Below are positions 27,840 to 35,415 of a stretch of 41,408 nt of DNA, one piece after another. Position 1 is the first letter of the stretch. Every line of letters begins with the position of its first letter. The notes beneath the pieces are model-generated. The model was not told where the DNA came from. It made no database searches and saw only the letters and a program-made list of their open reading frames with translations. The position numbers and the translations under genes are program-made. The DNA lies in assembly GCA_022508205.1 (NCBI GenBank), contig JAFLVQ010000003.1, positions 1-41,408 of the forward strand, given 5' to 3'. The DNA is from Spirochaetales bacterium (lineage in GTDB: Bacteria; Spirochaetota; GWE2-31-10).

Positions 27840-27878
27840 AAATCATAAATTATGATTCAAAATCATAATTTATGATTT
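27840..27878. promoter_or_regulatory. Perfect 18-bp inverted repeat in the divergent merR promoter region
   Basis: AAATCATAAATTATGATT (27840-27857) and its exact complement AATCATAATTTATGATTT (27861-27878) flank the trinucleotide CAA. Each arm is itself nearly palindromic around ATCATAA-TTATGAT. On the plus strand TATAAT follows at 27894-27899, so the site would overlap the -35 region of the YczE-like gene. Confidence 0.6.
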
Positions 27879-28002
27879 ATTTATTGATATATCTATAATC
27901 AAGCAGATTCTGTTGAATTCATTTGTGTATACAGTATAGACTGTATTTGAAAATAACTGAAATGATTTGTGGTTTTGTTCGATAAAAAAGGCAGTATCCA
28001 AA

Positions 28003-28665
28003 ATGAAAAATTTAAAAATCGGAATTCCCCTGTATTTTGCGGGACTTTTCATTATGACAATCGGCATATCATTGTCTGTCAAATCCGATCTCGGAGTTTC
28101 TCCTCTGAGTACGATTCCGTATACTATGACATGCGTTTGGGGGATCGAAATGGGAAACGCCACTATTATCTTTCACTGCGTACTTGTGTTGATTCAGCTG
28201 ATAGTTTTGCGAAAAGATTTCAGTCTGCTGATTCTTCTTCAAATTCCGGTTGGAATTGTATTCGGAAAATGTACTACTTTTTGCAATTACCTCGTCTCGT
28301 TTCTTCCTGATGTGCAAAATATTCCGATTAGGCTGTTGATGATTATCGCAAGCTGCGTTCTTGTGGCATTGGGAATTTTTTTGTATGTACCGACAAATAT
28401 CGTTCCGCTTGCCGGTGAAGGCTGCATGACGGCTGTTTCACGCGTCGCGGGAATTGAATTTTCAAAGGTAAAAATCGTGTTTGACTGTTTGATGGTATGT
28501 ATATCGGCAGCAGTGAGTCTTATTACGATACACGAATGGGCAAGTGTCGGTGTCGGAACCGTAATTGCGGCAATTCTTGTCGGCATTATTTTGGGATTTA
28601 TGGTAAGAAAATTCGGCCCTATTCGCGACCGTATTCTTGGGTACGCGCAATTCTCGGATATGTAA
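28003..28665 (+). CDS. YczE/YitT-like membrane protein
   Basis: 220 residues from the ATG at 28003. About six hydrophobic segments fill the protein: IGIPLYFAGLFIMTIGISLSV, then KSDLGVSPLSTIPYTMT and PTNIVPLAGEGCMTAVSR, loops typical of the YczE/YyaS (DUF6198) family. The biochemical role of the family is not settled; some members lie next to regulators and are suggested to be transporters. It is divergent from merR across the large inverted repeat and 30 bases upstream of the MerR-type operator of the hydrolase gene. Confidence 0.8.
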   Translation: MKNLKIGIPLYFAGLFIMTIGISLSVKSDLGVSPLSTIPYTMTCVWGIEMGNATIIFHCVLVLIQLIVLRKDFSLLILLQIPVGIVFGKCTTFCNYLVSFLPDVQNIPIRLLMIIASCVLVALGIFLYVPTNIVPLAGEGCMTAVSRVAGIEFSKVKIVFDCLMVCISAAVSLITIHEWASVGVGTVIAAILVGIILGFMVRKFGPIRDRILGYAQFSDM

Positions 28666-28695
28666 TCAATCGAATAAAAATTTACAAAAAAAACC

Positions 28696-28726
28696 TTGAC
28701 TTGGAGTTTACTCTAAATTGTAGACT
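28696..28726 (+). promoter_or_regulatory. MerR-type promoter-operator with 19-bp spacer
   Basis: TTGACT (28696-28701) and TAGACT (28721-28726) are 19 bases apart, the overlong spacer characteristic of MerR-activated promoters. The spacer contains the dyad TTGGAGT-TT-ACTCTAA (28701-28716). It lies 46 bases upstream of the hydrolase start. The AdhR-like regulator at 27399 is the obvious candidate to bind it. Confidence 0.85.
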
Positions 28727-28771
28727 CGCCCTGTTAAAACAAAAACAGAACAAATTAATTGGAGGCATGAC

Positions 28772-29845
28772 ATGAAGTCATTAAAGAAAATCTCAAAACT
28801 GGGATTGGCAATTTTATTTACCGGAATTGCATTTTCCGCAATCGCTGCGGATAGTTCCAAATCGGCAAAAAAGGCTTTATCAGCAAAGGCGATGAAGGAC
28901 GATCACTATACTTTCGAGCTTGCCGATAATGTTGTCCGAACACGCGTAGCTTTTCACAACAGATTCGGAGTTACGCTTGTCGGAGATTTGTATACTCCGA
29001 AAAACGCATCAGGCAAAATGCCCGGAATTGCAGTTGCCGGACCGTTTGGAGCTGTAAAAGAACAGGCTTCCGGACTTTATGCCAATCAATTGGCTTCACG
29101 CGGATTTGTGACATTGGCGTTTGACCCGTCTTTTACCGGAGATTCAGGCGGTGATGTTCGCGATGTCGCTTCATTTGATATAAATACCGATGATTTTTCC
29201 GCTGCCGTAGATTATCTTTCCACTTACGGCGGAGTTGATCCCGAAAAAATCGGAGCAGTGGGAATTTGCGGCTGGGGCGGATTTGTGCTGAATACGGCTG
29301 CGATCGACACAAGAATCAAAGCAACTGCGGCAATTACAATGTACGATATGCACCGAATATCGGCTAACGGGTACGATGATGTAAATGACAATGAGGCTTC
29401 TCGTGCGGCAGTAAAGAAAGCTCTGAATGAAATAAGAACAAATGACTATGCACAAAACAAAGTTACATTTGCCGGCGGAAATCCGGAAACGCTTACCGGT
29501 GATGAACCGCAGTTTATGAAAGAATACTGGGAATATTATAAAACTCCGCGCGGTTATCATAAAAATTCCGTAAATTCAAACGGCGGCTGGAGAAGCACTT
29601 CTGCACTTTCACTTATTAATACGCCGATTCTTGCCTATATCGATGAAATCGAGAACCCGGTTATCATTATCCACGGTGAAAATGCGCATTCCCGATATAT
29701 GGGGGAAACTGCGTTCGGCAAACTGAAAGGCGACAACAAAGAACTTCTTATTGTCCCAGATGCCAATCACACTGATTTGTACGATAATATGGAAAAAATT
29801 CCGTTTGATAAAATTACAGACTTTTTTAAAACGAATTTGAAATAA
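28772..29845 (+). CDS. Exported alpha/beta hydrolase (dienelactone-hydrolase-like)
   Basis: 357 residues. The signal peptide MKSLKKISKLGLAILFTGIA ends near AIA-AD, so the protein is periplasmic. The nucleophile elbow reads GICGWGG, with Cys instead of Ser, as in dienelactone hydrolases (GxCxGG) and in related uncharacterised hydrolases. A later Asp/His pair is offered by NPVIIIHGE and PDANHTDLYD. The substrate is unknown; ester or thioester cleavage is plausible. GGAGG at 28761-28765 fits the ATG. First gene behind the MerR operator, and probably co-transcribed with the cupin gene 15 bases downstream. Confidence 0.82.
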   Translation: MKSLKKISKLGLAILFTGIAFSAIAADSSKSAKKALSAKAMKDDHYTFELADNVVRTRVAFHNRFGVTLVGDLYTPKNASGKMPGIAVAGPFGAVKEQASGLYANQLASRGFVTLAFDPSFTGDSGGDVRDVASFDINTDDFSAAVDYLSTYGGVDPEKIGAVGICGWGGFVLNTAAIDTRIKATAAITMYDMHRISANGYDDVNDNEASRAAVKKALNEIRTNDYAQNKVTFAGGNPETLTGDEPQFMKEYWEYYKTPRGYHKNSVNSNGGWRSTSALSLINTPILAYIDEIENPVIIIHGENAHSRYMGETAFGKLKGDNKELLIVPDANHTDLYDNMEKIPFDKITDFFKTNLK

Positions 29846-29860
29846 TTTTTGGAGGTAAAC

Positions 29861-30376
29861 ATGAAAAACTTTTTTGCTGCAATTTTTGCAATTACAATCA
29901 TTGCCGGTGGTTCAATTGCGTTCGCACAGTCAAAATCGGAATATCCTTCCGAACAAGCCGTTATGAAGGACTTGAAAAAGGAAAAAGGGACAATTTTTCC
30001 GCTCGGTGAACCTAACCGCAATTACGAAAACTATTTTACGGGAAGAACCTTTCTTTGTACTATGGCAAGCGACAGTATGAAAATTTTAAATGTTACCTTT
30101 ACAAAAGGTGCACATACTTTCTGGCATATTCATCATGGTTCCTGTCAGATTCTTGTAACGGAAGCAGGACGCGGATTCTACCAAATTTGGGGTGAAGAAC
30201 CGGTTGAGCTGAAACCCGGTGTGGTTGCTACGATTCCCGAAGGCACAAAACATTGGCATGGAGCTGCTCCGAATGCGACAATGCAGCACCTTTCCGTAAT
30301 GCAGGAGAATCCCGATGTTTCGACTGAATGGCTTGAAGAAGTCGATCCTGCGGAGTATGCCAAGTTGGGAAAATAG
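29861..30376 (+). CDS. Exported cupin protein
   Basis: 171 residues from the ATG at 29861, which follows GGAGG by five bases. The signal peptide probably ends at AFA-QS. A single cupin barrel carries the metal motif HTFWHIHHGSCQILVTEAG and a second His in PEGTKHWHG, so a metal site is intact. Small cupins of this kind are often found next to carboxymuconolactone-decarboxylase and flavodoxin genes, as here. A reaction cannot be named. The next gene begins 28 bases downstream. Confidence 0.85.
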   Translation: MKNFFAAIFAITIIAGGSIAFAQSKSEYPSEQAVMKDLKKEKGTIFPLGEPNRNYENYFTGRTFLCTMASDSMKILNVTFTKGAHTFWHIHHGSCQILVTEAGRGFYQIWGEEPVELKPGVVATIPEGTKHWHGAAPNATMQHLSVMQENPDVSTEWLEEVDPAEYAKLGK

Positions 30377-30404
30377 ATTGAAAAAATAATTCGGGGGAAT
30401 TAAA

Positions 30405-30938
30405 GTGAAAAAAATTTTATTCATACTTTTTATCGGAGGTTCGATCATGGCTCAAGTAAATGCAAAAACGCTTGTAACGTATTTTTCCGCAACGGGAAAT
30501 ACGGAACGGCTGGCAAAAACTGCGGCAGCATCGTTGGAGGCGGACATTTTTGAAATTGTTCCTGCCCAAAAATATACAACGGCAGATTTAGACTGGCGCA
30601 ACAAAAAAAGCCGTTCGACAATCGAATGCAACGATCCGTCGGCGCGTCCGGCGATTGCGGAAAAAATAGATTTATCCGGTTATGATACTGTTGTTGTTGC
30701 GTTTCCTATCTGGTGGTACAACGCGCCTAAAATAATTTACACCTTTATGGAAAGTTATGATTTTACAGACAAAAAAGTGGTTTTGCTTTGTACTTCCGGC
30801 GGAAGCGGACTTGGCAGAACAACAGATGACCTTAAAAAAGTCACAACATCTGGAGCGCGGTTTTTGGGCGGGAAAAAAATCAGTCCCGAAGCCGGCGCAG
30901 ATGAAATAAAGAAGTATTTCGACACTGTGCTGAAATGA
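30405..30938 (+). CDS. Flavodoxin, possibly exported
   Basis: 177 residues from the GTG at 30405, or 163 from the ATG at 30447. The flavodoxin fold is clear: LVTYFSATGNTERLA is the FMN phosphate loop, VVAFPIWWYNAPKIIYTFMESYDF and LLCTSGGSGLG are flavin-binding segments. With the GTG start the protein gains a hydrophobic signal-like N-terminus ending in VNA. The ATG, however, is preceded by an excellent GGAGG (30435-30439). Its neighbours are all exported, which favours the longer form, but two products are possible. Flavodoxins are one- or two-electron carriers. Confidence 0.85.
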   Translation: MKKILFILFIGGSIMAQVNAKTLVTYFSATGNTERLAKTAAASLEADIFEIVPAQKYTTADLDWRNKKSRSTIECNDPSARPAIAEKIDLSGYDTVVVAFPIWWYNAPKIIYTFMESYDFTDKKVVLLCTSGGSGLGRTTDDLKKVTTSGARFLGGKKISPEAGADEIKKYFDTVLK

Positions 30939-30959
30939 GTTTTTAGGAGGAATATTTTA

Positions 30960-31778
30960 ATGAAGAAACTTGTACTTTCTGCGACGGTGATTTTCGCAGC
31001 AGTGTTCTTGTGTTGTGCTGCTCCGAATCAGGATAAAAATAATAAGGGAAAATCGAAAATGGATTTATCACTTTTTAAAACCGATGCAGAGTTTATGCAG
31101 ACTTTCCGCAATTTTTCGGATATTGAAGTTCCCGAATATGCAAAAGGTAAAATCGAGGAGAAAGAGCGGAACTTGGCAATTCTTGCGGCACTGCTCGCAG
31201 TTCAGGGGAAAGAGGAATTCGAGGTCGCACTGGATAAGGCACTTGCTTCCGGCAGTGTTACGGCTGTCGAGGCAAAGGAAGTTGTGTATCAGGCAACGGC
31301 ATATCTTGGATTCGGGAAAGTTCGTCCGTTCCTTGATTCTGCTAATAAAGTTATAAAAGCACGCGGAACAGCACTTCCGCTTGACAGTCAAAAAACGGTA
31401 AATGATGCAGCTGACGGTGAAAATTCGAGACTTCGTGCCGGAAATCAGAAGCAAATCGATTTTTTCGGCGAAGGAATACGCGAGGCTTGGCTGAACGGTG
31501 TGCAAAGCAGCCGTATAATCAACTATTGGCTTGCCGATAACTGCTTTGGAGATTACTACACGCGCACGGGTCTTACCGACAGACAGCGCGAGTTGATTAC
31601 CTTTTGTTTTCTTGCGAGTCAAGGCGGGTGCGAACCGCAGCTGGCAGCTCATGCAAAGGCGAATATCGGTATAGGCAATGACAAAGAATATTTGATTGTT
31701 GTTGTAAGTCAGATTCTTCCATATATCGGTTATCCGCGCAGTCTGAATGCAATCAGAGTTGTAAATGAAGCGGAATAA
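30960..31778 (+). CDS. Exported double carboxymuconolactone-decarboxylase-domain protein
   Basis: 272 residues. The N-terminus is a signal peptide ending FLCCAA, either a weak lipobox (C18 or C19) or an ordinary cleavage site. Two CMD-like helical modules follow: about 50-135 (ERNLAILAALLAVQGKEEFEVALDKALASG, VVYQATAYLGFGKV) and 175-265 (TDRQRELITFCFLASQGGCEPQLAAHAKANIGIG, VVVSQILPYIGYPR). Only one cysteine is present in the second module, so the AhpD-type CxxC redox pair is absent. AGGAGG precedes the ATG by eight bases. It closes the first transcript of the module, before the terminator at 31794. Confidence 0.85.
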   Translation: MKKLVLSATVIFAAVFLCCAAPNQDKNNKGKSKMDLSLFKTDAEFMQTFRNFSDIEVPEYAKGKIEEKERNLAILAALLAVQGKEEFEVALDKALASGSVTAVEAKEVVYQATAYLGFGKVRPFLDSANKVIKARGTALPLDSQKTVNDAADGENSRLRAGNQKQIDFFGEGIREAWLNGVQSSRIINYWLADNCFGDYYTRTGLTDRQRELITFCFLASQGGCEPQLAAHAKANIGIGNDKEYLIVVVSQILPYIGYPRSLNAIRVVNEAE

Positions 31779-31793
31779 CTTTTTTTAAAATGA

Positions 31794-31831
31794 TGAAGCA
31801 CTTGGCGTAAAGCGGGTGCTTCAATTTTTTC
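31794..31831 (+). terminator. Rho-independent terminator within the redox gene cluster
   Basis: TGAAGCAC (31794-31801) pairs with GTGCTTCA (31816-31823), followed by ATTTTTTCTTTT. The downstream flavodoxin gene therefore needs read-through or its own promoter, for which I see no strong candidate in 31832-31880. Confidence 0.75.
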
Positions 31832-31880
31832 TTTTAAGGTGTATCTGTAAATTGAAAATTTCTATTTTAAAGAGGCTGAT

Positions 31881-32450
31881 ATGAAAATGTTCTCAAGGAT
31901 TGCGCTGGCGGTTGTTATGATGTTTGGTGTGTGCGGTTTTGCATCTGCACAGGAGGCGACCGCAAAAAAGGACACATCAAAGACGCTGATTGTGTTTTAC
32001 AGCTGGGGAGGCACAACACGTGGAATCGCACAGAAAATTCGGAATAAACTGAACTGCGATAATTTTGAGATTCAGCTGATACATCCATATTCGACAAATT
32101 ACAATACCGTACTTAATGAAGCACAAAGGGATCAGCGCAGTCAGGCACGGCCGGAGATTAAGAATAAAGTAGCTGATTTTTCAAAGTACGACACAATTCT
32201 GTTGGGGTACCCGAACTGGTGGGCTTCTATTCCCATGCCGATAGCGACTTTCCTTGAAAGCTACGATTTTGACGGTAAGACGGTAATTCCGTTTTGCTCA
32301 AACGGCGGCGGAAGACTTGGGCAAAGCGTTTCGGCGATTACAAAACTTATTCCCGATGCAGTTGTACAAAATCCGCTTTCAATTCATTATTCCGGCGGAA
32401 CTACGCTTGATTCTGATTTGGACAAGTGGCTTGCAAAAAACGGGTATTAG
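31881..32450 (+). CDS. Exported flavodoxin
   Basis: 189 residues. Here the signal peptide is unmistakable: MKMFSRIALAVVMMFGVCGF then ASA-Q, so this flavodoxin is translocated. The FMN phosphate loop is FYSWGGTTRGIA, a variant of the TxTGNT loop, with GYPNWWASIPMPIATFLESYDF and FCSNGGGRLGQS as the other flavin loops. No twin-arginine motif is visible, so it would cross by Sec and bind FMN outside the cytoplasm. AGAGG at 31871-31875 serves the ATG. It precedes an FGE-like gene by nine bases. Confidence 0.88.
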   Translation: MKMFSRIALAVVMMFGVCGFASAQEATAKKDTSKTLIVFYSWGGTTRGIAQKIRNKLNCDNFEIQLIHPYSTNYNTVLNEAQRDQRSQARPEIKNKVADFSKYDTILLGYPNWWASIPMPIATFLESYDFDGKTVIPFCSNGGGRLGQSVSAITKLIPDAVVQNPLSIHYSGGTTLDSDLDKWLAKNGY

Positions 32451-32459
32451 GAACTTAAT

Positions 32460-33338
32460 ATGAAAAAAATATTTTTTGACAGTTGTTTGTATTTAAGCGC
32501 AATTTTGGTTCTGCTTTTTCCTGTCGGGACATTGTCTGCCCAATCAAAAAAATCATCATCGGTTCAGAACATGATTTTGATAACCGGCGGAACTTTCAAC
32601 ATGGGAAGTCCGGAAACCGAAAATTGGCGCGAAAAAGACGAACTGCTTCATCCCGTGACGCTGGACAGTTTCTATATATCACGCTATGAAGTGACGCAGG
32701 AAGAATATGAACGTGTGATGAAGAAAAATCCGTCGTCATTCAAAGGGAAGCTGCTTCCGGTGGAAAATGTCACGTGGTATGATGCAGTACACTTTTGCAA
32801 TGCACTCAGTGCAGCGGAAGGACTTTCGCCGGTTTATGAAGTCAGCGGTGACCGAGTTGTTTGGAATAGAAATGCAGACGGTTACAGGCTTCCGACCGAA
32901 GCCGAATGGGAATTTGCCGCACGTGCCGGAACTCAAACGCCGTTTAGTTCCGAGAAAGCTCCGGGTGATTCAGATGCTAATTTTTATGCCCATTATCCGT
33001 ACAACATTGAGCAGAATTATTTTAATGACAGTGTCCTTGATACTCGTCCGGGTCATTATCGACAGCATACTGTGGAAGTCGGAAGTTTTAAACCGAATGG
33101 CAGCGGACTTTACGATGTGCATGGGAATGTAAGCGAGTGGTGCTGGGATTTTTACGGAAACTATTCGATTGGTGCGGCGAAGAATCCGACTGGTGCCGAA
33201 AAAGGTTCTGCAAGAATAGCGCGTGGCGGCGGCTGGAACGATTTCGGGAAACATCTGCGCTGTGCATATCGTTCAAGTCAGATTCCTGATGAAGCTTCGC
33301 TGAGCTGCGGGATTCGCGTTGCAAAAAACACAAAATAA
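32460..33338 (+). CDS. Exported formylglycine-generating-enzyme-like (SUMF1/FGE-sulfatase) protein
   Basis: 292 residues. A signal peptide ends near LSA-QS. The whole mature part is an FGE-sulfatase (PF03781) domain: MILITGGTFNMGSPE, YEVTQEEYERVM, PVENVTWYDAVHFCNALS, YRLPTEAEWEFAARAG, GLYDVHGNVSEWCWD and ARGGGWNDF, ending CGIRVAK. Members include sulfatase-activating enzymes, EgtB-like sulfoxide synthases and PvdO. No sulfatase gene is in the window, and the paired Cys of true FGE is not evident, so a different oxidative or purely binding role is possible. Coupled to the DUF4405 gene (one base apart). Confidence 0.85.
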   Translation: MKKIFFDSCLYLSAILVLLFPVGTLSAQSKKSSSVQNMILITGGTFNMGSPETENWREKDELLHPVTLDSFYISRYEVTQEEYERVMKKNPSSFKGKLLPVENVTWYDAVHFCNALSAAEGLSPVYEVSGDRVVWNRNADGYRLPTEAEWEFAARAGTQTPFSSEKAPGDSDANFYAHYPYNIEQNYFNDSVLDTRPGHYRQHTVEVGSFKPNGSGLYDVHGNVSEWCWDFYGNYSIGAAKNPTGAEKGSARIARGGGWNDFGKHLRCAYRSSQIPDEASLSCGIRVAKNTK

Positions 33339-33339
33339 T

Positions 33340-34032
33340 ATGAAAATGAAAAATTATAACGCAGTAAAAATCGTAAAGCGGGTTATTGATCTCGCAATGA
33401 TTTTGCTTTCTGTGCTGCTGATGGGCGGCATAACGGCATTTAGGAATGTGACGGTGCATGAATGGCTGGGTACGGCTCTTACGGTACTGTGGATTTTTCA
33501 CAATATATTAAATCGCAATTTTTATAAGTCGATTTTTCGCGGGAAATACAATGGTTTTCGTATTATTATGGTTTCTGTAAATCTTGCGCTTATTGCTTGT
33601 GCGTTTTTACTTGCTGCAAGCGGAATTATACTTTCCAATTCGGTGTTCGTTTTTCTCGGAATAGAGAACGGAATGGCGTTTGCGAGAACGGCGCATCTTG
33701 TGGCAAGTCATTGGTATTATATTTTGATTGCATTTCATTTTTCACTTCATGCCGGAGTGATTTTCAGTTGTATTCCGGTATTAAAAAACGGCTCAATGGT
33801 CGGAAAAATTCTTCGCAAACTTCCTTTAATTATATCTGTCTACGGAATTTATGCGTTTGCGATTCGCGGATTTTATAAATATCTATTTTATCTCCAGCCG
33901 TTTTTCTTTTTTGATGTAGAACGCGGGGTTGCTCTTTTTATTTTGGATTACTTTTCGATTTTTGTTCTTGTGGCAACGGTCTTCTATTATATTGGAAATA
34001 TATTGAAGTATTTTTCAAAGAAATCGATATAA
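33340..34032 (+). CDS. DUF4405-type cytochrome-b-like membrane protein
   Basis: 230 residues, starting one base after the FGE-like stop with no separate ribosome site, so translation is coupled. There are about five to six membrane helices. Histidines lie in helix positions suitable for haem ligation: HEWLG and WIFHNILN in helix 2, TAHLVASHWYY and AFHFSLHAG in later helices. DUF4405 proteins share this four-helix cytochrome b561-like pattern and often carry electrons across the membrane. It would be the link between cytoplasmic electrons and the exported flavodoxins; this role is inference. Confidence 0.8.
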   Translation: MKMKNYNAVKIVKRVIDLAMILLSVLLMGGITAFRNVTVHEWLGTALTVLWIFHNILNRNFYKSIFRGKYNGFRIIMVSVNLALIACAFLLAASGIILSNSVFVFLGIENGMAFARTAHLVASHWYYILIAFHFSLHAGVIFSCIPVLKNGSMVGKILRKLPLIISVYGIYAFAIRGFYKYLFYLQPFFFFDVERGVALFILDYFSIFVLVATVFYYIGNILKYFSKKSI

Positions 34033-34064
34033 AAAAGCCGTTTTTACTTTGCGGAACTTTTTTT
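34031..34064 (+). terminator. Possible weak terminator after the DUF4405 gene
   Basis: AAAAAAGCCG and CGG-AA-CTTTTTT can pair with a bulge around TTTTTACTTTG, followed by a T run at 34058-34064. An alternative hairpin GCGGAAC/GTTCTGC overlaps it. A TATAAT at 34129-34134 may be the -10 of the acetyltransferase gene. Confidence 0.4.
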
Positions 34065-34155
34065 GTTCTGCCGTAAGATCAACAGCCGATGCGTAGTTTA
34101 GCTCGCAAATTGTGTTATGACAAATCAGTATAATTAAAAATCGGAAGTGAGAGAA

Positions 34156-34850
34156 ATGAAAGACGAAAAGAAGCCCGAGCCGAACTCAATATATCCGATT
34201 GCGGGATACGATAAGGAAATCTATGTGAAACCGACAATTACAAATCCGAATATTATTGTCGGAGATTTCACATATATTGCGGATTCCGAATTTGAAAACC
34301 GTGTTTCATATCTGTACGAATGGAACGACGACAAACTGATTATCGGAAAATTCTGTCAAATTACGGCAGGAGTTAAGTTTGTTATGAACGGTGCGAATCA
34401 TCAGATGAATGCCGTTTCTACGTTTCCTTTTTACACTTTGGAGGGGTGAATGCGCCCGCAAAGTCTGATATGCCGCTGAAAGGTGATACTGTCGTTGGAA
34501 ATGATGTGTGGATTGGACAGAATGCTGTTATTCTTCCGGGCGTACATATCGGGGACGGCGCAATAATCGGTGTGGACAGTGTCGTCGGCAGCGATGTCGA
34601 ACCATATACTGTTGTCGTTGGCAACCCGGCAAAAATTTTACGAAAACGATTTGACAGCGAAATGATTGGACTGTTGCTGAAGTTTAAGCGGTGGGACAAG
34701 AGCATTGATGAGATTAATAATTTAATCCCGATACTTACTTGCGGTAATTTGGAAAAGGTTAAAACAGAACTCGGAATGTCAGCAAATTGCCATTTTATTT
34801 TTTACACGAAAATAATGTGCCGCTTTTTTGTATTTACGTTTTGTAAATAA
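34156..34850 (+). pseudogene. Frameshifted Vat/CatB-like xenobiotic acetyltransferase
   Basis: Two frames together match a hexapeptide-repeat acetyltransferase of the Vat/CatB type. Frame one (34156-34449) gives YKPTIT-like start, VGDFTYIAD, IGKFCQITAGVKFVMNGANHQMN and STFPFYTLEG, then TGA. Frame two (from GTG 34446) continues with VNAPAKSDMPLKGDTVVGND and then VWIGQNAVILPGVHIGDGAI. The shift lies at a run of four G at 34443-34446; one additional G would restore GAG GGG GTG. The C-terminus continues past the family end into antisense of the next gene. Such enzymes acetylate streptogramins, chloramphenicol or other hydroxylated compounds. As it stands the enzyme is split; a sequencing error or slippage cannot be excluded. 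Confidence 0.8.
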
Positions 34851-35333
34851 GGCAAAGTCGTTTTTCAAATAATTCTGTTCGGAACAGATAATTTTTGCGG
34901 CTTTTAAAATTTTCTTTTGAGTTCTTAACAGCATTTTCGATATTTCACTTTCACCGAATATATTAGAGTAAGAATAATGATTGCCGCATTCTTTCATCTT
35001 CACCGGAAAAATCGCGTTAATCGGAGTTTCGCACGAAATCATTTTTTCTCTTATCTGCAAAGATGTAATTCCATTGTTATTATTATATGTGTAAATTGAA
35101 AAAATATAAGGGGTTCCGTCTATTTTTAATTCGGACAGAAAATGCTTAACGATATTGGGAAGTCCGCCTCGAAATACAGGAAATACAAAACCGATTTTTT
35201 TTGCGCGGATAGGTTTATTTATATCGTAATCTTTTATTGCGATTATGTCACAATTTGTTAATTCATTTGCTAATGCAAGAGCTGCCCAAAAACTTTTTCC
35301 GGTAGTACTGAAATAAAAAATCTTGTTTTCCAT
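34779..35333 (-). pseudogene. EFR1-like flavodoxin/ferredoxin protein, 3' truncated
   Basis: 184 residues. The N-terminus IFYFSTTGKSFWAALALANEL is the flavodoxin phosphate loop of EFR1-family flavodoxin-ferredoxin proteins, followed by KIGFVFPVFRGGLPNIVKHFL and YIFSIYTYNNNNG. Complete members continue into a two-cluster ferredoxin domain beginning with a pattern like YFxVxxKCxGC. Here the frame ends with HYFRVKNKMAIC and a stop, so the ferredoxin part is missing. The lost 3' end is replaced by the 3' end of the convergent acetyltransferase gene, with 72 bases of overlap. A G-rich site (GAGGGGG) precedes the ATG. Residual function as a plain flavodoxin is possible. Confidence 0.7.
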
Positions 35334-35415
35334 ATTTCCCCCTCATGATGAAAATGATTCTTCTTTAATTGTCGGAAAAATAAAATTTTTCATGAAGGAT
35401 AAATTTATATTTAGA

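Noticed and set aside
31068-31652. 194-codon minus-strand frame inside the CMD-domain gene
   Set aside because: Antisense to a clearly conserved protein, without initiation signals.
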